From assembly GCA_035459965.1 (NCBI GenBank), contig DATHXC010000009.1, positions 1 to 64,000 on the forward strand: a DNA stretch of 64,000 nt. Reading direction: 5' to 3'. Positions within the stretch are counted from its first letter, which is position 1; every line of letters begins with the position of its first letter. The position numbers were made by a program, and so were the translations under genes. Under the pieces are notes generated by a model. It saw nothing but the letters and a program-made list of their open reading frames with translations. It was not told where the DNA came from and searched no databases. Source of the stretch: DATHXC01 sp035459965 (lineage in GTDB: Bacteria > Pseudomonadota > Gammaproteobacteria > Burkholderiales > Methylophilaceae). Of this stretch, positions 1 to 8,154 are shown piece by piece.

Positions 1-166
1 TAAAGCTATATACACTGCCGCTACCAGTTACAGAGAGTGAAGAAAAACTAGCGGATGGCTGATAAGTCCCCGCCAATAATGTGCCGTAATCTTCTGTCGC
101 TGCAAATGCAGGGGCTGCTGCAACTAGCGAAATCGCTAGCAATAATGATTTGATTAACTTGTTCAT
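1..166 (-). CDS. Secreted protein, N-terminal part only (probably PEP-CTERM type)
   Basis: The gene runs off the left edge, so only the first 55 residues are visible. The protein starts MNKLIKSLLLAISLVAAAPA, a clear Sec signal peptide with likely cleavage after AFA, followed by a Ser/Gly/Thr-rich stretch that looks like the start of a beta-sandwich surface protein. A purine-rich ribosome binding site (GAGAAAG) sits just before the ATG. The opening resembles short PEP-CTERM proteins, and two more PEP-CTERM genes lie in this window, but the sorting signal is beyond the edge. That assignment is therefore an inference; a plain periplasmic protein is equally possible. Confidence 0.6.
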   Translation of the reverse strand, partial: MNKLIKSLLLAISLVAAAPAFAATEDYGTLLAGTYQPSASFSSLSVTGSGSVYSF

Positions 167-396
167 GATTTCTTTCTCAATTAAATAATATTTACATGTT
201 TTAATATAATGCTTCTGCAATACATCTCAATAGTTAGAGTGCACTAGAGAATCATCCGAAAACATAAAACTCGCGCCGGCATATGTTGATAAATTGACGC
301 GGATGTTTTCTTATCGACAAACTAGACCTTCTTTATAACTATCAGATCGGTCTTGATTGATATAACGCAATTCATATGCCAACTCTCTCGGAATAC

Positions 397-410
397 TTGA
401 TCTTAATCAT
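397..410. promoter_or_regulatory. FNR-type binding site upstream of tpm
   Basis: TTGAT-CTTA-ATCAT matches nine of ten bases of the FNR/Anr consensus TTGAT-N4-ATCAA. Its centre is about 50 bases before the tpm start codon, a reasonable place for activation or repression. The site sits inside a wider inverted repeat, ACTTGA...TCAAGT. The rest of 167-453 is an AT-rich divergent promoter region between the truncated gene and tpm; I see no gene in it. Which FNR-family protein binds is unknown. Confidence 0.4.
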
Positions 411-453
411 AGTCAAGTGTTAACGCGGTCTTGTATTAAGTTAGGAGCTATAT

Positions 454-1113
454 ATGGAAGCAAGTTTTTGGTATAACAAATGGCAGCACGGTGAGATCGC
501 GTTTCACCAAAACAATGCAAACCCCTTGCTGGTCGAGCATTTTGAGGCACTGAACCTGGCGAAAGGCAGCCGTGTATTTTTGCCCTTGTGCGGCAAAACA
601 CTGGATATCTCATGGTTACTTGCAGGTGGCTACCGGGTAGTTGGCGCGGAGTTGAGCAAAATTGCGATTGATGAGCTGTTTCAATCGCTAGGTTTGAAGC
701 CCGAAATCGCCAAGGCTGGGGAATTGATTCACTACAGCGCCAAAGACATTGATATTTATGTGGGTGATATTTTTGAGCTATCCGCTCAAACCTTTGGTGT
801 TGTTGATGCGATATACGACAGGGCGGCAATCGTCGCGCTGCCTGCAGGCATTAGAAAGCAATATGCCACGCACCTGTTGAGCATTACCCACGCCGCACAA
901 CAACTGATCATTACCTATGAGTATGACCAGTCGCTAGTGGATGGTCCACCATTCTCCGTAAACCAAGCTGAACTCAAACAACATTATAGCGCTAGCTATT
1001 CTCTTACTGCGCTTGAAACCAGAGAGGTTGAGGGTGGCATAAAGGGGAAGGCATCATCCATAGAAACAGCGTGGTTGCTTAAAAAAGCCCATGATGAAGA
1101 TCGTGTTTTTTGA
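454..1113 (+). CDS. tpm: Thiopurine S-methyltransferase
   Basis: This 219-residue protein is a class I SAM-dependent methyltransferase of the TPMT family. The N-terminal FWYNKWQHGEIAFHQ segment, the LPLCGKTLDISWLL SAM-binding region near residues 48-61 and the later YDRAAIVALP motif are typical of bacterial Tpm. The length equals the usual bacterial enzyme (about 215-220). Bacterial homologues methylate thiopurines and, in some species, tellurite or selenium compounds; the natural substrate is not established. The ATG has a good Shine-Dalgarno (TTAGGAG). It appears to be a single-gene unit with a possible FNR-type site upstream. Confidence 0.92.
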   Translation: MEASFWYNKWQHGEIAFHQNNANPLLVEHFEALNLAKGSRVFLPLCGKTLDISWLLAGGYRVVGAELSKIAIDELFQSLGLKPEIAKAGELIHYSAKDIDIYVGDIFELSAQTFGVVDAIYDRAAIVALPAGIRKQYATHLLSITHAAQQLIITYEYDQSLVDGPPFSVNQAELKQHYSASYSLTALETREVEGGIKGKASSIETAWLLKKAHDEDRVF

Positions 1114-1153
1114 TATGCTCCGTCTACCTAAATAATAAAAAATCATCTTCATC

Positions 1154-2017
1154 ATGCCTAATTTGTCCCATACCCGCTTCATCGTCGTTTTTGTTCCCAT
1201 GCTTTTGCTTACAGCTTGCGCTGGTGTCACCCGTGTCCCGTTAGATAAAGATGCCAGCTCCAAGCTCACCAATGTGGAATCCAGAATCATGATTCCTGCT
1301 GATGAGATTATCGTCCGTGCCAAGGCCAGTAATATCTCAGCCGCGATGGGCGGTGGATTGATCCCGGCGCTTATCGATGCATCTGTCACCAAATCACGCC
1401 AGACTGAGTTGGAAAAGATTGCCACGCCTTTTTACGACAAGACTGATTCTATCGACTTTCGTACTGTATTCAGTGATGCGTTTAAAGCGAATATCAACGA
1501 TCAGAAATCGTTACCTGCCATGAATTTATCGGTCTCAACCCGGGGATTTTCAAAATCAGCGCTGGATGAGAAAAAAACCAAACTCAGCGCAGGTGAGGGT
1601 TTTATGGGCATGCGGATCTGGTATGAATTCACCTCGGATCTGCGCAGCATCATCGTGGCAGCAGACACTTGGCTGGTGACGAATGACAAGGCCGATTACA
1701 AATACAAGAATACCTTTGTGTATCTTTCCAAGCCTGTAGAGGAAGCGAACCCGCTGGGTGCCTGGGCACAAGATAATGGCAAAACATTAGCTGAGACTTT
1801 TGCCGAGAGCGCAAAGCAGATAGCGGTTATGCTGAAGCAGGATCTGGAAGCACCAACCAATGAAATCCTCTTCGCCAGTTTGGCCAAACAGGAAAAAACC
1901 AAGGTGGTCGTCCCCACATATCCTCTGCTGGGCGGTGATGGATATTTGTTAGAACAAAGCGACCAGCGCAAAACTGTCAGGCTAGAGAGTGGCATCGTCT
2001 ACTCAGTACCAAAATAA
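1154..2017 (+). CDS. Putative lipoprotein of unknown function
   Basis: The 287-residue protein has a short charged N-terminus, a hydrophobic core and a lipobox LLTAC-A at about residues 18-23, so it should be a lipid-anchored envelope protein. The mature part is hydrophilic, with mixed alpha/beta character and no motif I recognise. The following gene (27 bases downstream, same strand) also encodes an exported protein of unknown function, so the two probably form a small operon and may act together. No catalytic residues or transport domains are evident. I cannot name a family. Confidence 0.75.
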   Translation: MPNLSHTRFIVVFVPMLLLTACAGVTRVPLDKDASSKLTNVESRIMIPADEIIVRAKASNISAAMGGGLIPALIDASVTKSRQTELEKIATPFYDKTDSIDFRTVFSDAFKANINDQKSLPAMNLSVSTRGFSKSALDEKKTKLSAGEGFMGMRIWYEFTSDLRSIIVAADTWLVTNDKADYKYKNTFVYLSKPVEEANPLGAWAQDNGKTLAETFAESAKQIAVMLKQDLEAPTNEILFASLAKQEKTKVVVPTYPLLGGDGYLLEQSDQRKTVRLESGIVYSVPK

Positions 2018-2044
2018 CCCACACAATAATAAAAAGGATTGTCT

Positions 2045-2686
2045 ATGAATTTATCCAAATTGGCCGTTACAGGCATCTTCGTATTAGTAGCTAACCATTG
2101 CTGGGCGGCTGAGGATTCGTTAATTGATCTCAAGTTTGATCTAATACAGGAAAACATAGAGATGAAAGGGCCAACTGCCGCTGGCGGAGCGCCGATTGCA
2201 GTGCAAAAGCCTGTACAACGTGCTTCGAATTGCACTGTGGTAATCAGGGCGCCAAATGATGTGCGCCATAACAAAGAGACTTTGGGTACTACTTTCAGGG
2301 ATAACCCGATTATCAGCAAACCAGCGGTGACGGACTGGTTACAAGATGCACTACTGGATATGAAAAAAGAGGGATTGAACACCTCGCTTGCCACTAATGC
2401 AGACCTTACGCCATCTCCTGCAGTCACTTATTTATCTGCTGATTTGGAAAAAATATACGTATGGTTTCACAGCATGAACATACACGGGACGCTGGTTGTG
2501 AATACAAAAATGCAATCAGGCACAGGGCCTGAGGTACCGCATCATTACCGCGTGATTAGTAGCAAGTCAAACTGGGCAAGTACGGACTCTGAGTATGTAA
2601 CGACCCTCAATATGGCTGCCAGCCGACTGATCAAACAGATTGCTACTGATATTGAAAAGCAGTGTGCGGCAAAAGTAGATATTTAA
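2045..2686 (+). CDS. Exported protein of unknown function
   Basis: The protein has 213 residues. I chose the ATG at 2045 because AAAAGGA lies six bases upstream; an in-frame TTG two codons earlier is less likely. The N-terminus MNLSKLAVTGIFVLVANHCWA reads as a Sec signal peptide cleaved after CWA. The mature part contains two widely spaced Cys residues (in SNCTVV and near the C-terminus, EKQCAA) that could form a disulfide. It follows the lipoprotein gene closely and ends one base before the convergent MOSC gene. No known family recognised. Confidence 0.75.
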   Translation: MNLSKLAVTGIFVLVANHCWAAEDSLIDLKFDLIQENIEMKGPTAAGGAPIAVQKPVQRASNCTVVIRAPNDVRHNKETLGTTFRDNPIISKPAVTDWLQDALLDMKKEGLNTSLATNADLTPSPAVTYLSADLEKIYVWFHSMNIHGTLVVNTKMQSGTGPEVPHHYRVISSKSNWASTDSEYVTTLNMAASRLIKQIATDIEKQCAAKVDI

Positions 2687-2687
2687 T

Positions 2688-3221
2688 TCAATCAAACCAT
2701 ATCAATTCAATCGCTACGGTATCCTCAATATTCAAAAACCCTCCTGTGATAACCCTTGCCGTGAGCCCGCCATGCCCACGCATGGCGTTATAACCGCCGT
2801 GGCCCAGTAGTTTTTCCATCTGGGAGCATGGCTCACAGGGGCCGGTTACTTCCAGCACCACTTCGCCGATCTTGATGAATAAAGGCTGATCTTTAAACAG
2901 GCTTTTAGCTGCCAAGAGGTTTATGCCAGACACCAGCAGATTACGCCGCAGCAATGCGGCATCTACGGATTTGCCTATCAGGCTGGCGATGACGGGGATA
3001 TGCTCGGCCTGAATCAACGTGACCTGGCGGTTGCTGCCTAGTGGTTTAGTTGAGACTCGTTGCGCGGCGCGATCACCCTCAAGGCCGCGTTTGGCAATAG
3101 CGGTGGCTTGCTGCACGCTCACACATGGCGCATCGCGCTGCGGCCGCAGGTAAATCGCCTCCAGCTTGCCTGGTTTGGTGAATTGGCTGGTGAGGTTACG
3201 GAGTGAGTTATCGTTTGCCAT
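2688..3221 (-). CDS. MOSC domain-containing protein
   Basis: The 177-residue protein matches the MOSC (molybdenum cofactor sulfurase C-terminal) superfamily. GLEGDRAAQR near residue 47, the LRRNLLVSGINL segment and the Cys-bearing GPCEPCSQME motif are its hallmarks. MOSC proteins bind sulfur or molybdenum cofactor through the conserved Cys; stand-alone bacterial forms (YiiM/YuaD type) are linked to detoxification of hydroxylated N-compounds or cofactor handling. It is a short single-domain form without the beta-barrel N-domain. It lies 15 bases downstream of the AEC transporter gene on the same strand and is probably cotranscribed. The substrate cannot be deduced. Confidence 0.88.
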   Translation of the reverse strand: MANDNSLRNLTSQFTKPGKLEAIYLRPQRDAPCVSVQQATAIAKRGLEGDRAAQRVSTKPLGSNRQVTLIQAEHIPVIASLIGKSVDAALLRRNLLVSGINLLAAKSLFKDQPLFIKIGEVVLEVTGPCEPCSQMEKLLGHGGYNAMRGHGGLTARVITGGFLNIEDTVAIELIWFD

Positions 3222-3236
3222 CGGTTTGTTCCAAAG

Positions 3237-4124
3237 TTAAAGCACAATTGCCAGGACAAGCGGAAGCACCAACACCGCGGCGATATTGCCGATAAGCACT
3301 ATCGCCGCGACTTCATCCGGGTGCTGGTTGTAGCGCTCTGCAAACACGTAGTTGACCATAGCAGGTGGTAGCGCGCCGTAGAGAATGAGGATGGCTTTGT
3401 CTATGCCTTGCAGCCCGAGCATGATGGCGAGCAACCAGGTCAGTAATACGCCGCTGACTGGCCGCACGATGGCGCCGACTACCCCGATGCGTAAAGCACT
3501 AGGGTGAGATTGCGCAATGCGTATGCCCAGGGCAAACAGGGCAAGGGGGATAGAGACATCGCCCAGCATTTTGATAGCTACGCGCAATGGCTCCCATATC
3601 GTTACTCCGGCAAAGCTTACGGCCAACCCGAATATAGCGGCGAGGATGACGGGATAACGCCAGACTTGCCACCACTTGGCATGGTGATCGAGATACCAGT
3701 TACCGAATGAGAAGTGCACGAGGTTGGTGACGATGAACATCACCACCGCAGCAGCCAGGCCTTCTTGCCCGAAAGCGAGGTACGCAACCGGCAAGCCCAG
3801 GTTGGCGCTATTGTTAAACATGGTGGTGGGGACGATGACTTTTGCCGGAATGCCAGTGGCTCGCGACACCAGCCAGCCGACTACACCGCAACCGACAATC
3901 ATCAAAAATGCACCTAGAGCAAAAACCCAATGCCCGGCCAGATCAAAAGAGCGATCGGCCAGTGCGGAGAACACCAGCGCGGGCACGAATATCTCCAGGT
4001 TGGCCTGGTTGGCGGTGGTCATATCCACATTGCGCCGCCTGCCATATGCCCAGCCGACAATGACTATAGCAAATACCGGAAATACAATAGAGAGGATGCG
4101 CAACAGGGTGACAGGTTCGTTCAA
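3237..4124 (-). CDS. AEC family transporter (auxin efflux carrier type)
   Basis: A 295-residue inner-membrane protein with about ten hydrophobic segments in the two-times-five layout of the auxin efflux carrier family (PF03547). The central FNNSANLGLPVAYLAFG segment is the family's signature crossover region. Bacterial members export or take up small organic acids such as malate or malonate. It is followed by the MOSC gene, but no substrate clue comes from that neighbour. The start ATG lies upstream of a strongly hydrophobic first helix (RILSIVFPVFAIVIVGWAYG). Confidence 0.88.
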   Translation of the reverse strand: MNEPVTLLRILSIVFPVFAIVIVGWAYGRRRNVDMTTANQANLEIFVPALVFSALADRSFDLAGHWVFALGAFLMIVGCGVVGWLVSRATGIPAKVIVPTTMFNNSANLGLPVAYLAFGQEGLAAAVVMFIVTNLVHFSFGNWYLDHHAKWWQVWRYPVILAAIFGLAVSFAGVTIWEPLRVAIKMLGDVSIPLALFALGIRIAQSHPSALRIGVVGAIVRPVSGVLLTWLLAIMLGLQGIDKAILILYGALPPAMVNYVFAERYNQHPDEVAAIVLIGNIAAVLVLPLVLAIVL

Positions 4125-4206
4125 GATAATCAGTCAGTCAGTGGTTTTAGAGCATGGTATCTAATCGCGATCATTAGCAGAAGCGTGGCGTGGAGTTGAG
4201 CGCAGT

Positions 4207-4557
4207 TTAATTTACAGCAGCAACAAATACGATTTCAACCAGAAAATCGGGATCAACCAGCTCCGCTTTTACGCATGCCCGACTGGGTGCGCAGCCTTCT
4301 GGCAGCCAGGCCTCCCAAGCCGAATTCAGTATGCCCAGGTTGTTAAAGTCGGTGATATAGATCGTCACCGAAAGTAATCGTGATTTGTCACTGCCGCCGC
4401 TGAGCAAGGTGGCTTCAGCTTGCCACAGCACCTGCGCTACCTGGCCTTGCATACCCGTGGTGCTATCTGCTGGCACTTCAACAAAATGGGCAATGCCATT
4501 AAATATGGTCATATCTGACCAGCGGGGAGTTGGGTTAATACGTTTGATATCTGTCAT
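4207..4557 (-). CDS. Rid family protein (RidA/YjgF-like)
   Basis: With the ATG at 4557 the product has 116 residues, the usual Rid size. I prefer this start over an in-frame one nine codons upstream because AGGAAG precedes it at the right distance and the protein then opens MTDIKRINPTPRWSD like its relatives. The C-terminal PSRACVKAELV carries the Arg that binds the carboxylate of imine substrates in deaminating Rid enzymes. Rid proteins hydrolyse reactive enamine/imine intermediates; this variant (with a SDMTIFNG opening) belongs to one of the less characterised subgroups. It stands alone, separated from the AEC gene by about 80 bases. Confidence 0.85.
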   Translation of the reverse strand: MTDIKRINPTPRWSDMTIFNGIAHFVEVPADSTTGMQGQVAQVLWQAEATLLSGGSDKSRLLSVTIYITDFNNLGILNSAWEAWLPEGCAPSRACVKAELVDPDFLVEIVFVAAVN

Positions 4558-4711
4558 GTCACTTCCTGTTATGTCTAAAAACATTTCCTTGCGAATTTAG
4601 CATGAGTTTGGTTGCTGTAAAACTTATCTCGCAAATGCATCGCTAACCTCACTGGAGAATCAGGCATAATCTTCGCCTTACTGAATATACACAGCAAATA
4701 GGATTATCAAT

Positions 4712-5344
4712 ATGGGTCAAGCCAAACAACGCGGTTCTAAAGAAGACCGCATCCAGCAGGTTAAAGCCAAACTAGATGCTATCCGCCCAAGCACGCTGAC
4801 TTGCAATAGCTGCCAGGCGGAGATTACCGAGATCACGGATCAGCCCACTCGAGGCTTGCCGGGTATCGATGGCATCTTTATAGGTAAATGCCCTAAATGT
4901 GGCGATATGACGCAGGCGGTGGTGGGTGAAAAAGACGCTGTAGCGGCTTATTCCAAGTTCATGGATGAGTACACAAAAGCACAGAGCCACACGCATCAAC
5001 ATGCGTTACCAAGAATGGCAATTTCGAATAAGCGCGGTGAAAATACCACCCCGACACCATCAGAAGAAACTGTCCGGGAATCTTTTAAAATCGCAGAATC
5101 GGCAACCTTGCTGGGTTACGTGGTTTGCCTGCCGGATGAAAACGAGTATCTGGCATCTGTCACCAAGGGTGCGGATGGCAATACAGAGCGTAGCTATGGG
5201 GCATCACCACATAATGCGCAGGTATTTACTTCTTACGTGAAAGCACAAAAAGCCAGCGGCCTGCTCACACGCAATAGCGAGATTGGCTTTTTGTTTGATG
5301 AGCAAGACCAACTGGTGGTTTACTCGCCGAGCAAATTACATTAA
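4712..5344 (+). CDS. Zinc-ribbon protein of unknown function
   Basis: The 210-residue protein begins MGQAKQRGSKEDRI, a basic N-terminus shared by several small proteobacterial proteins. A CxxC pair near residue 31 (CNSCQ) and a second near 60 (CPKCG) form a likely zinc ribbon at residues 30-65. The C-terminal half is an alpha/beta region of unknown type ending in VVYSPSKLH. Zinc ribbons bind nucleic acid or protein; nothing further can be said. No neighbour suggests a function, and the downstream 170 bases to the next regulatory element contain no gene. Confidence 0.7.
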   Translation: MGQAKQRGSKEDRIQQVKAKLDAIRPSTLTCNSCQAEITEITDQPTRGLPGIDGIFIGKCPKCGDMTQAVVGEKDAVAAYSKFMDEYTKAQSHTHQHALPRMAISNKRGENTTPTPSEETVRESFKIAESATLLGYVVCLPDENEYLASVTKGADGNTERSYGASPHNAQVFTSYVKAQKASGLLTRNSEIGFLFDEQDQLVVYSPSKLH

Positions 5345-5513
5345 AAACTGCTGCATGACTTGATCAGATTGAGCCATGTTTGTCGGTTTGTCGGTAGTCA
5401 GTTGAATATCTTTACGTGGTCGCTCCACTTATCTTTTAGGCGTTCGTCCTACAAAAAATTCAGCGTTTTGCTGACAAGCCATTTTACAGCCCTCATTACA
5501 ATCTAAACCTATA

Positions 5514-5527
5514 TTGACATCAGTCAA
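5514..5527. promoter_or_regulatory. CRP/FNR-family palindrome TTGAC-N4-GTCAA
   Basis: A perfect palindrome, TTGAC-ATCA-GTCAA, lies about 40 bases before the start codon of the small membrane protein at 5561. The architecture (5-bp arms, 4-bp spacer) is that of FNR/Dnr/Nnr-type regulators; the GTCAA arm is closer to Dnr/Nnr sites than to FNR. The remainder of 5345-5560 contains no gene that I can see. Confidence 0.35.
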
Positions 5528-5560
5528 CCTAATAGCTGGCTAATGATTAAGGAGGGATTT

Positions 5561-5731
5561 ATGTCGTTCATTATTTATCTTGTAGGCTTCGCAATTCTAA
5601 TCGGTGGTATTGCATGGGGCATGGTGACTGCGGGCGTACCGCATGTTTACGTGGGGATTACTTCGGTGATTTTGTTGGGCATTGGCATATTGACTGGTGT
5701 TTCCCGTACGCGTACTAAAGATATTTCGTAA
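5561..5731 (+). CDS. Small two-helix membrane protein
   Basis: A 56-residue protein with two transmembrane helices (about residues 3-23 and 27-45) and a short basic tail ending RTRTKDIS. The ATG at 5561 is preceded by an excellent AAGGAGGG ribosome binding site, so I prefer it to the in-frame start at 5543. An FNR/Dnr-type palindrome upstream hints at oxygen or nitrogen-oxide control. The next gene starts 12 bases downstream and is likely cotranscribed. Function unknown. Confidence 0.75.
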   Translation: MSFIIYLVGFAILIGGIAWGMVTAGVPHVYVGITSVILLGIGILTGVSRTRTKDIS

Positions 5732-5743
5732 TCCCAGCACCCA

Positions 5744-6037
5744 ATGAACAACTACAACAAAACCGAGCTGTTGCTGGATGGATTGGATGTGCAAGGCCTG
5801 TACCTTCAGGATGTTTTTTCTATCTGGCTGCACTATGACCGCTCTGCTAACCCTTATTTCACTATCTTCATGATAGATAATTCGCGCATCACCGCGCCCT
5901 TTACACCAGTCAATCAAGATAGGTTGCTAAAGAGTGGCCACCACATTTCTGAGTTTTTGCTGAAAGATGGCGCCATGCAGGAAGTAGAGCTTGCAGCAAT
6001 AGCTGCAACCAAAGCAGATGAATTGCGGCTGGCATGA
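5744..6037 (+). CDS. Small hypothetical protein
   Basis: The 97-residue, acidic, soluble protein starts MNNYNKTELLLDGLDVQG. It has no signal peptide, membrane segment or recognised motif. The start lies 12 bases after the small membrane protein gene with weak ribosome binding, suggesting translation within the same transcript. I do not recognise the family. Confidence 0.55.
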   Translation: MNNYNKTELLLDGLDVQGLYLQDVFSIWLHYDRSANPYFTIFMIDNSRITAPFTPVNQDRLLKSGHHISEFLLKDGAMQEVELAAIAATKADELRLA

Positions 6038-6071
6038 TGAAGCCTGAATTTCGCTATGAGTTGATTTAACT

Positions 6072-6311
6072 ATGATGCATTTACAACCTAATCCCAAACT
6101 GAACCCACGCAAACTGTTACTGAGCAAATGGACTGCAGTAAATCCGCAGAACCTAGAAAAACACTTTATCGTAACCAAGCTGGTGCCGCCTGAAATCGAG
6201 AATGCCCCTGTAGAGCTGATTGAGCTGGAAGCTGTACATTCACAGCGCAGTTTTACTATCCCGTGGAAATGGCTGACCGATCATACAAACTGGCTGCAAG
6301 GCTGGAAGTAG
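6072..6311 (+). CDS. Trp-rich conserved small protein (TIGR02450 type)
   Basis: The 79-residue protein has the pattern of the TIGR02450 family of short Trp-rich proteins: NPKLNPRKLLLSKWTAVNPQ at the N-terminus, KHFIVTKL in the middle and WKWLTDHTNWLQGWK at the end, with five Trp residues. The family occurs in many proteobacteria and cyanobacteria and has no assigned function. It follows two other small genes on the same strand and may belong to their transcript. Two Met codons start the frame; I keep the first. Confidence 0.85.
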   Translation: MMHLQPNPKLNPRKLLLSKWTAVNPQNLEKHFIVTKLVPPEIENAPVELIELEAVHSQRSFTIPWKWLTDHTNWLQGWK

Positions 6312-6429
6312 CTAATAGCCACCATCCCTTTTGATCTAGCACTGTTTTATTTGCCCTTATGCATGCTTTTGATGCAATCCTCATTGATTTCCCCAGCACA
6401 AATTTATCCAGTTAATCTTTAGTCAGCCG

Positions 6430-6489
6430 CTGATAGCAAGCTTATCAGGCAATACTCACCACCAAGGCTTTGACTGGCACAGATTCTGC
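6430..6489 (+). promoter_or_regulatory. Sigma54-like promoter with upstream inverted repeat
   Basis: TGGCAC-AGATT-CTGC at 6475-6489 matches the sigma54 consensus TGGCAC-N5-TTGC with one mismatch and the required ten-base gap between GG and GC. It faces the PEP-CTERM gene at 6595 and would give a leader of about 95 bases. An inverted repeat CTGATA-N7-TATCAG at 6430-6448 lies upstream and could bind an activator. In several proteobacteria PEP-CTERM genes are controlled by RpoN with the PrsK/PrsR pair, which makes the match meaningful. The rest of 6312-6594 has no gene. Confidence 0.5.
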
Positions 6490-6594
6490 TTAGTAGACCG
6501 CTTACGCCAATTTTGCGTGCAGGCCGCTGAGCCAATAGATATGCGGCTGCCATTGAGATTGCCATTAACAGCTAAGTAATAACGAAAGTAAAAT

Positions 6595-7368
6595 ATGACC
6601 TATAAAGTTTCTCGCCAGACATTAGCCGCAGGCATCATCGTCTTTGCATCAATGTCGGGCAACGCACATGCCACCACAAGCGTAAGCTGGCCTGACCCTG
6701 CTACCGAACGGGAAGCTTATTCGAGCTACACCAACATTACTGAAGGTACCAAGGTGAGTGACTTTGAATGGGGAGTTGTGAGCATTTGGGACATTGCCGC
6801 GCTAGGTGGGGAAACTTTCAGCATGTGTATACAGAAGAATGTGACTGTCGGCGGCTGGGACACCAGCTTTGACGTCACTACCGGCTTAGTGGGCTTTGGT
6901 TTGAGCGCGAGCCGTATTACAGCTCTGGACGTACTGGTAACAAATGCCATGCCAACTTTTCTGGATTTGCGTAGCGCTTATCTAACTAGCTTGAGTGGCA
7001 CAGACAAGATAGCCGTTAATAACTACGCACTGGCGATGCAGCTGGCAGTATGGGAGATTGCTGAAGAAACAAGCACCAGCTTGGACCTTGCCAGTGGCGC
7101 AGGCGCATTTTATCTGGGTGGCGCTACAACAACGCACCCCTACAACAACCCTGCAGCAGACAGCCTTGCCATCAGCTTTATCAATAACATTAGCTCCGGC
7201 ACATGGTCTAGCACAGGCCGCTATGCACTGAGTTATGCTGATTCAGCCTTTAAGCAGGATCAACTATTGCTCACCGCACCAGTACCTGAGCCAAGCGCAT
7301 GGGCAATGATGATGACTGGCCTGGGCGCTATCGGCTTTGTTGCGCGTCGCCGTCGCGACGTGGCCTAA
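6595..7368 (+). CDS. PEP-CTERM surface protein with Cys-Gln thioester domain
   Basis: The 257-residue protein has a signal peptide (about residues 1-26, ending NAHA) and ends with a PEP-CTERM sorting signal: VPEPSAWA, a hydrophobic helix, then RRRRDVA. Between them, FSMCIQKNV (Cys78) and ALAMQLAVWEIAEE (Gln149) match the two halves of the thioester (TED/TQXA) fold found in Cys-Gln thioester-forming surface adhesins. Cys78 is the only Cys, so a disulfide is excluded. Exosortase would process the C-terminus; no exosortase gene is in the window. A sigma54-like promoter precedes it. The likely role is covalent adhesion or an extracellular matrix component, inferred from the family. Confidence 0.85.
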   Translation: MTYKVSRQTLAAGIIVFASMSGNAHATTSVSWPDPATEREAYSSYTNITEGTKVSDFEWGVVSIWDIAALGGETFSMCIQKNVTVGGWDTSFDVTTGLVGFGLSASRITALDVLVTNAMPTFLDLRSAYLTSLSGTDKIAVNNYALAMQLAVWEIAEETSTSLDLASGAGAFYLGGATTTHPYNNPAADSLAISFINNISSGTWSSTGRYALSYADSAFKQDQLLLTAPVPEPSAWAMMMTGLGAIGFVARRRRDVA

Positions 7369-7508
7369 TCAGTTTGAGTGAATTACTTGCATAACAGGCC
7401 GACTATTCAAGCTGAGCAACTTTAAAACTGGAAACTTAATCATTAAGCACCACTCCTAACACCAGTGGTAATATGCAGTTCAATTTTGTTTAATGAGAGG
7501 GTTAACAA

Positions 7509-7958
7509 ATGTTTAAACGTAGCTTGGCGGTAGTGTTGGTATCTGGCGTTTTATCTTCAGTTGCGTATGCTGGTGAATGTGATGTAGCGCTGGAAGCGAC
7601 AGCATCAATGGCATTTAGCACCAAAGAAATCAGTGTGCCCAAGAAGTGCAAGGAAGTAACCATTACCCTGAAAAATAGCGGCACCATGGCAAAGAACATC
7701 ATGGGTCACAATGTAGTGATTTCCAAAACATCGGACATGAAGGCAGTGCTGGAAGATGGCTCTGCTGCTGGCTTGGATGCCAATTATGTAAAGAAAGATG
7801 ACGCTCGTGTAGTGGCGCATACCAAGATTATTGGCGGCGGCGAATCTGATACTGTGAAGTTCAAGCTGGATAAAGTGAAAGCTGGCGATGACTACAGCTT
7901 TTTCTGTAGCTTCCCAGGCCACTCCATGATGATGAAGGGCGCGTTTAAGGTAATTTAA
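7509..7958 (+). CDS. azu: Azurin, periplasmic blue copper protein
   Basis: The 149-residue precursor has a signal peptide cleaved after VAYA, giving a mature protein that begins GECDVALEA like other azurins. The type 1 copper ligands are present: His in MGHNVV, then Cys, His and Met in FCSFPGHSMMMKG. Cys residues in GECD and KKCK would form the conserved disulfide. Azurin shuttles electrons between the cytochrome system and periplasmic oxidoreductases; in methylotrophs it can serve methylamine or methanol oxidation or peroxidase. A GAGGG ribosome binding site precedes the ATG and a strong terminator follows, so it is monocistronic. Confidence 0.96.
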   Translation: MFKRSLAVVLVSGVLSSVAYAGECDVALEATASMAFSTKEISVPKKCKEVTITLKNSGTMAKNIMGHNVVISKTSDMKAVLEDGSAAGLDANYVKKDDARVVAHTKIIGGGESDTVKFKLDKVKAGDDYSFFCSFPGHSMMMKGAFKVI

Positions 7959-7994
7959 TCATCAAGCTTAAATGTACCAGTAAGTAGTGTTTAT

Positions 7995-8024
7995 AAAAAA
8001 GCAGATCTTCCGATCTGCTTTTTT
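7995..8024. terminator. Bidirectional rho-independent terminator
   Basis: GCAGATC-TTCC-GATCTGC forms a seven-pair stem with a four-base loop, flanked by six A on the left and six T on the right. It would end azu on the plus strand and the small Lys-rich gene on the minus strand. Confidence 0.93.
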
Positions 8025-8034
8025 ACTTTAAAGA

Positions 8035-8154
8035 TTAGCTGCCATGAACAAAGGGCTTGGGCTCGTCCTTGGTTTTCTTTGCGGCTTTCTTTTCCTTAGG
8101 TGTTTTGGCGGGTTTTTTCTTATCCATCTTGTTACTTTTCTGCTCTTTACCCAT
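8035..8154 (-). CDS. Lys-rich 39-residue small protein
   Basis: The frame encodes a 39-residue, very basic protein (MGKEQKSNKMDKKKPAKTPK at the start, ending KPFVHGS). It has an AGGAGA ribosome binding site at correct spacing and shares its terminator with azu. Small Lys-rich proteins with a KEQK..N...KKP opening are common and unannotated in betaproteobacteria; their role is unknown, perhaps nucleic-acid binding. An overlapping plus-strand frame is only the antisense image of this composition. The 180 bases between this gene and the isochorismatase contain nothing else I can support. Confidence 0.72.
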   Translation of the reverse strand: MGKEQKSNKMDKKKPAKTPKEKKAAKKTKDEPKPFVHGS

